From assembly GCA_948466335.1 (NCBI GenBank), contig CAOKAE010000001.1, positions 62,001 to 126,000 on the forward strand: DNA of 64,000 nucleotides, read 5' to 3'. The translations under genes were made by a program, and so were the position numbers. This stretch comes from an uncultured Coriobacteriia bacterium. Its GTDB lineage: Bacteria; Actinomycetota; Coriobacteriia; Coriobacteriales; QAMH01. Positions within the stretch are counted from its first letter, which is position 1, and each line of letters begins with the position of its first letter. The notes beneath the pieces are model-generated. The model worked only from the letters and a program-made list of their open reading frames with translations. It was not told the origin of the DNA and ran no database searches. Shown here in pieces: positions 60,048 to 64,000 of the stretch.

Positions 60048-62708
60048 TTAGGCTTCCTGCGAACGATGGGCCGTGCTGCGGCGCATAGGACGCCTACCCA
60101 TGACCTCGGCCTCGAGCTCGTCGACGGTCTGTATGTCCTTCCTGCGGTTGACGACGACGCCGATACCGTAGAAGAGGGTAATCACGATGCCGATGAGCAT
60201 GAGCCAGTGCACCCAGCACCGCGGAGCCAGCTCGAACGAGGCAAGCGGATTGCCGTCGTCATCGATGGTCTCTTCACCGGGGAAGGCGGCCAACGGGTTG
60301 CCGTCATCGGTGATGGTCTCGGTTGCGGCGGCTGCGGGAGCTGCAGCTGCGCCAGGCGCGGGAGCGGCGGCAAGCGGCGTCGCGTCATCGACGATGGTTT
60401 CGCCGGCGGGAGCCGTCACGGTACCCGCATCGGTGCCCGTACCGGTTCCAGTTCCGGTACCGGTGCCCTCGTCGCCGGGAACCGGGCCCGGAGTCGGATC
60501 GACGGGAGTGGGATCATCCGGCGTGGGCGTAGGATCGACCGGGGTCGGATCCACCGGAGTAGGATCAACCGGGGTGGGGTCGGCGGGAGTGGGGTCGACG
60601 GGCTTGGCCGTCGCGGTGTAGGTTGCCCTGTAGGCGATGATGTCATCGGTGCGGGTCATGTTCTCCCAGCCGCTGAAGGCGTAGGTGTTGTCGGCATCCT
60701 CGGCCTTGGTGGGAACCTCGCCTGCGAAGCTCGGCTCGACAGTGCCCTGGATATAGCGCATGGAGGCGAGCTCGGTGATGCCATCCTCGTCATACCAGGT
60801 GATGGTGGTGGCGGGAATCGCGGCAATGGCCCTTTCCTCGACATGGTTCACGTCATTAGCGCAGACGCGCTGCTCGAGACCTTCGCCGTCGATCGTGGCG
60901 GGGGTCACGACGGTCCACTCGCCATAGGCGTGGCCGATGGCGGGGATGACCTCGGTGTAGGTGTGAGTCGCGTCGTGCGAGCAGGTGAAGGTCCTTACGC
61001 CGTCGGCCTCGCAAGTGGCCTCGGTGATCACCGTGGCGACGTAGTCGTGGCCAGTGGCCTCGACGACTTCCTGGGCGACGAGGACGGTGCCGCAGGTGGC
61101 GCAGTGGGATCCCTCGGTGAGACCCGTTTCGGTGCAGGTGGGAGCGACGGCAGCATCGACAACCTCGGTATGGCCGGTAGCGGGGACGTCCCTACGCTGC
61201 TCGGTGGGGCACATGGAACAGCTCTTGGTCTCCTTGCCGGGTTCGGTGCAAGTGGGAGCAATGGTCACGACCCACTCGCCCCAGCTATGGTCGAATTGCG
61301 GGATTTCCTCCTGGGCAACGAGGATCTCGCCGCAGACAGAGCACTTCTTGCCGTCGGTCAGGCCGGGATAATAGCAGGTGGCCGCCTTGCCGGGGATTAT
61401 CTCCTCGGTATGACCAAGGGGCTCAATGTCCTTGCGCTGGGCGCCCCCGCACCTCAAGCATTTCTGCTCTTCCTTACCCTTCTCGGTGCAGGTGGGGGCT
61501 TGGGTCACATACCACTCGGTCCAGTCATGGCCCAAGGAAGGAATAACCTTGAATCCCTCGGAATGATCACAACGCGAGCAGCGACTGCCCGCCTCGATGC
61601 CGGGATTCGTACAATCCGGAGCGATAGCAGCAACTCCTACCATGTCATGGCCAAGAGCCGCGACATCCTCGGTCATGGTCGCATTGCAACCCTCACGCAT
61701 GCAGGTGAAGGTCTTGACGCCCTCATCGGTGCAGGTGGGATCGGTGGTCACGACGCCCTTGTCCCAGTCGTGGCCAAGAACGGGCACAACCTCCTGGGCA
61801 ACGAGCACGGTGCCACAAACGCTGCAGTGGGAGCCCTCGGTGAGGCCCGTGGTCTCGCAGGTGGGGGCAATGGCCTCGTCGATGACGATGGCATGACCGG
61901 TGGCGGGGATGACCTCCACGGTCGTCCTGTCGCAGGTCGTACACTTCTGGCCGGCGGTGTTGCCGGGCTCGGTGCAGGTGGGATCCTTGGCCTCGACATC
62001 GACCCAATTATGCTCGATGGTGATGTTGTAGGTCACTGTGTGGCGCTTGGTATATTCAAGGTTCCCAATAACCTCATGAACAACGGTTGCGGTGTCAACA
62101 TTCCTCACGTTAATTGAAGCGCTGGCCTCCCACAGACTCATCTTTTCGTTGCTGATGATCACATTCGGATTAGACGACTTCCATGTGCTGTATGTGCCGT
62201 CAACATGATTGATAAGATCACCGGCGTCCGTATGACAAATCAGGGTGCTCTGTTCACCACACCTAACGGTTTGATCCCATTGTTTCGTTGCATTGGGCTT
62301 GATGTCATCAACATCCATCACCCCCATCGGCGCGATAGCGTACGCCTCGCTCATGACGACCTCTTCGGCAACCGTGAGCACCGAAACGCCGTTATCCTCC
62401 TCGACAGCCGGGGTCTCGTCGTCGGTGGCGGACTCCTCCTCGTCTTCCTCGACCGCAGGCTCTTCCTCGTCCTCGGCGTCTTCATCGACAGCGACAGGGG
62501 CCTCTTCCTCGAAAGCGGGCTGCACGTCGGCAGGCTCGACCTGATCCTGCATCTCCTCAGCGACCGGTTCCTCGTCGGTTGCCCATGCATAGCTCGCGAA
62601 GAGCGAGACATTGCACATCGTGAGCACGAGCGCGATGGACGTGAGTGCGGCGATGAGCTTCGCCAGCGTGCTCCGCTTCACGTCGACCATGTTCTCCAGA
62701 TGGTTCAT
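60048..62708 (-). CDS. Large surface protein with nine CxxC repeat modules
   Basis: An 886-residue exported protein. A signal or anchor segment is at about residues 15-45, followed by an acidic stretch (EEDEEESATDDETPAVEED). Nine modules of about 40-45 residues repeat PTCTEPG...KCxxCG...EVIPATGHDW, each with one lone Cys and a CxxC. A PVDPTP repeat linker and a GTGTGTGT run follow, then one membrane helix near the end (WLMLIGIVITLFYGIGVVV) with a basic cytoplasmic tail and no LPxTG. AAGGGG precedes ATG 62708. It is probably a wall-spanning adhesin-like protein. Confidence 0.85.
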   Translation of the reverse strand: MNHLENMVDVKRSTLAKLIAALTSIALVLTMCNVSLFASYAWATDEEPVAEEMQDQVEPADVQPAFEEEAPVAVDEDAEDEEEPAVEEDEEESATDDETPAVEEDNGVSVLTVAEEVVMSEAYAIAPMGVMDVDDIKPNATKQWDQTVRCGEQSTLICHTDAGDLINHVDGTYSTWKSSNPNVIISNEKMSLWEASASINVRNVDTATVVHEVIGNLEYTKRHTVTYNITIEHNWVDVEAKDPTCTEPGNTAGQKCTTCDRTTVEVIPATGHAIVIDEAIAPTCETTGLTEGSHCSVCGTVLVAQEVVPVLGHDWDKGVVTTDPTCTDEGVKTFTCMREGCNATMTEDVAALGHDMVGVAAIAPDCTNPGIEAGSRCSRCDHSEGFKVIPSLGHDWTEWYVTQAPTCTEKGKEEQKCLRCGGAQRKDIEPLGHTEEIIPGKAATCYYPGLTDGKKCSVCGEILVAQEEIPQFDHSWGEWVVTIAPTCTEPGKETKSCSMCPTEQRRDVPATGHTEVVDAAVAPTCTETGLTEGSHCATCGTVLVAQEVVEATGHDYVATVITEATCEADGVRTFTCSHDATHTYTEVIPAIGHAYGEWTVVTPATIDGEGLEQRVCANDVNHVEERAIAAIPATTITWYDEDGITELASMRYIQGTVEPSFAGEVPTKAEDADNTYAFSGWENMTRTDDIIAYRATYTATAKPVDPTPADPTPVDPTPVDPTPVDPTPTPDDPTPVDPTPGPVPGDEGTGTGTGTGTGTDAGTVTAPAGETIVDDATPLAAAPAPGAAAAPAAAATETITDDGNPLAAFPGEETIDDDGNPLASFELAPRCWVHWLMLIGIVITLFYGIGVVVNRRKDIQTVDELEAEVMGRRPMRRSTAHRSQEA

Positions 62709-62730
62709 GTGTACCCCTTGTCCGTTCCCA

Positions 62731-62776
62731 CCACGACAGCTTGCGTACGCTGCCGCGCATTGAGCCTCTGTCGTGG
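62731..62776 (-). promoter_or_regulatory. Leader hairpin of the surface-protein gene
   Basis: CCACGACAG and CTGTCGTGG form a 9-bp stem enclosing 28 nt, 23 bp before the start codon in the 5' leader. It could regulate translation; no known riboswitch was recognised. The rest of the 62709-62965 gap holds nothing else clear. Confidence 0.35.
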
Positions 62777-62965
62777 GATTTCTCCCCGTAGGAGGCGACA
62801 TTTGATGCCCATGACTATATAGATGCCCTCGATTTCAACTTGCATTCTGACAGGGCATTGATAGGATATTGACATGATAATGACCGTCAAATGCCATTGA
62901 ACGGTGCCTGATCAGAAACGAACGGCCGCATTGTTTTTGCCGTTTTCGAGCAAGGGGGGGGGCAC

Positions 62966-63709
62966 GTGCCCGATTCCGCCGGCAAGTTACGCGTGCAACG
63001 AGACTCATGGGAGCAGGGACATCTCACGCTCATATGCGGCATTGCCAATGCGGGTGGAGGGGTGTTGCTCGTCGACTCTGCCGGCAAGAACTACACGCGC
63101 GGCTTGACGCGCATGCGAAAGCCCTTCGAGCAGATACCCCGCATCACCCGCAAGGAGCTTGGCATCGCCTGCGTTACCGAACCCGTGCTTGACGGTGCGA
63201 ATTTCTGCCTCGAGGTCATTGTTCCCGCTGTCGACCCGGCCTTTCCCGTCGAATACCAGGGCAGGTACTGGTACTACGATGGTGCGAGAGGTGAAAACCG
63301 TTCCGTACGACCGGAGGAGGTCATTGACCTTCGTCATGCCGTACTGCCGGCGCCGCTCATCGAGAAAACGGTCGAGGATTCCTCGGCAGACGAAGAGGGC
63401 GATGTTATGCCGGCACCCGTAAGAACTGGTATCTCGGTCTTCGAAGGTCTCGCCACCGGAGAGGACCTGCGCAGCGCTCCCTTCTCGCAGCGTTCCATAG
63501 CGGCGGCCAACGACCTTGACCTCACCTCGACCGATGAATTCGTGTTGCGGGCGTTGCGCGCGAACGGCCGTGCGACGGCACCCGGCATCGCCGAGCTGTT
63601 CGGCGTGAGCGAAAGCACCGTGCGGCGTTCCTTCAGAAAGCTGCGTGAACTGGGACTTATCGACCGCGTCGGGTCGAACAAGGCAGGATATTGGAGATTG
63701 CTCGGATAG
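62966..63709 (+). CDS. AlbA_2-like regulator with winged helix
   Basis: A 247-residue protein. The N-terminal part (DSWEQGHLTLICGIANAGGGVLLVDSAG...) is a shortened Schlafen-type AlbA_2 domain. The C-terminal 65 residues are a winged helix (DEFVLRALRANGRATAPGIAELFGVSESTVRRSFRKLRELGLIDRVG). The GTG start directly follows a run of nine G residues that doubles as the ribosome site. The GHKL-like middle domain of the longer protein at 5369-6844 is missing. Confidence 0.8.
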   Translation: MPDSAGKLRVQRDSWEQGHLTLICGIANAGGGVLLVDSAGKNYTRGLTRMRKPFEQIPRITRKELGIACVTEPVLDGANFCLEVIVPAVDPAFPVEYQGRYWYYDGARGENRSVRPEEVIDLRHAVLPAPLIEKTVEDSSADEEGDVMPAPVRTGISVFEGLATGEDLRSAPFSQRSIAAANDLDLTSTDEFVLRALRANGRATAPGIAELFGVSESTVRRSFRKLRELGLIDRVGSNKAGYWRLLG

Positions 63710-63718
63710 GTTTCCGGC

Positions 63719-64000
63719 CTACAAGACACCTGCGTCGAAAATCTGCATGAGCTCGTTGACGCTCGCGAAGGGCTTGTTGTCCTGCGGATTTCTCACGTTG
63801 ACAAGCTCGCCCGTCCACACGCGGCCGCCATCCGAGAACTTCTTCGAACGCACGATGTACCTGAAGTGCAGGCGAGGTTGATTTTTGCTGAGCTTTGCCT
63901 CGGCCCCGTAATCAAGACCGTTGAGCGCATGGCGGATCATCTTGACGTAATCCTTGGCATCGCGTTCGTCACCAAGGCGAATGAGACCCGTCTCGCAGTT
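63719..64000 (-). CDS. Hypothetical protein, C-terminal part (cut by right edge)
   Basis: The frame is open from the right edge to the stop at 63719, giving 93 residues. It reads NCETGLIRLGDERDAKDYVKMIRHALNG..., is soluble and mixed alpha/beta. An internal ATG at 63940 is possible, but the reading frame continues upstream with similar composition, so the gene probably extends beyond the window. I do not recognise the family. Confidence 0.55.
   Translation of the reverse strand, partial: NCETGLIRLGDERDAKDYVKMIRHALNGLDYGAEAKLSKNQPRLHFRYIVRSKKFSDGGRVWTGELVNVRNPQDNKPFASVNELMQIFDAGVL

Noticed and set aside
60066-62117. Long plus-strand open frame opposite the surface protein
   Set aside because: It is antisense to a protein with clear signal, repeat modules and anchor; its Gly/Asp-rich sequence is a by-product of high-GC codon use.

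Overview
The window is high-GC (visibly about 60%) chromosomal DNA with tightly packed genes on both strands. The gene set suggests an anaerobic actinobacterium of the class Coriobacteriia, probably Eggerthellaceae or a close relative. This rests on TatA/TatC beside HypA/HypB, a long-form HPF, the topA-tmk-holB-ricT block, NhaC antiporters, and DUF5648-type secreted proteins. It is inference from gene content; no rRNA or tRNA gene was seen.

Layout. 0-6.9 kb: a lower-GC accessory stretch with a membrane protein cut by the left edge, an AAA_14/DUF4143 ATPase, a phospholipase-D/helicase/DUF3427 protein, a Nudix hydrolase and a Schlafen-type AlbA_2 ATPase. 7-32 kb: mostly housekeeping genes: radical SAM protein, serA, an XRE-cupin regulator with an acyl-CoA-synthetase-like enzyme, ilvBN, a TSUP permease, a secreted coiled-coil hydrolase, serC, hpf, an amino-acid-binding lipoprotein, rlmKL, degV, pncB, and the ricT/holB/tmk/topA operon, followed by comF. 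33-40 kb: a REP-associated tyrosine transposase (RAYT), nhaC, mtnA, tatA-tatC-hypA-hypB and ahcY. 40-47 kb: metals: a FeoB-associated protein, modABC, a DtxR-family regulator and feoAB. 47-53 kb: a secreted protein/Ser-Thr kinase/FHA operon, a large secreted DUF5648 protein and a toxin-antitoxin pair. 53-58 kb: a four-gene unit of antiporter, adenylating enzyme, PLP decarboxylase and carrier protein. 58-64 kb: a HerA-like ATPase, a Cys-repeat surface protein, an AlbA_2/winged-helix regulator and a partial gene.

The most striking feature is a dispersed palindromic repeat tied to the RAYT at 33003-33752. The unit is 35 bp, with arms AATGAGACA and TGTCTCATT around a GTCTGACC loop. About two dozen copies lie at 18 loci between 10.9 and 56.7 kb. 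Five loci carry a precise 90-bp doublet: 35-bp palindrome, 20-bp related spacer (often with GGTACC), 35-bp palindrome. The RAYT has a full doublet at its 3' end and a decayed one at its 5' end. A doublet lies in frame inside comF and a single copy lies in frame inside rlmKL, resembling Rickettsia palindromic elements. At many gene ends the AATGAG arm supplies the TGA stop codon. Two copies abut an iron-type operator (GTTAGC-N4-GCTAAC) through the same junction. Together these suggest a RAYT/REP system that also remodels proteins and gene ends.
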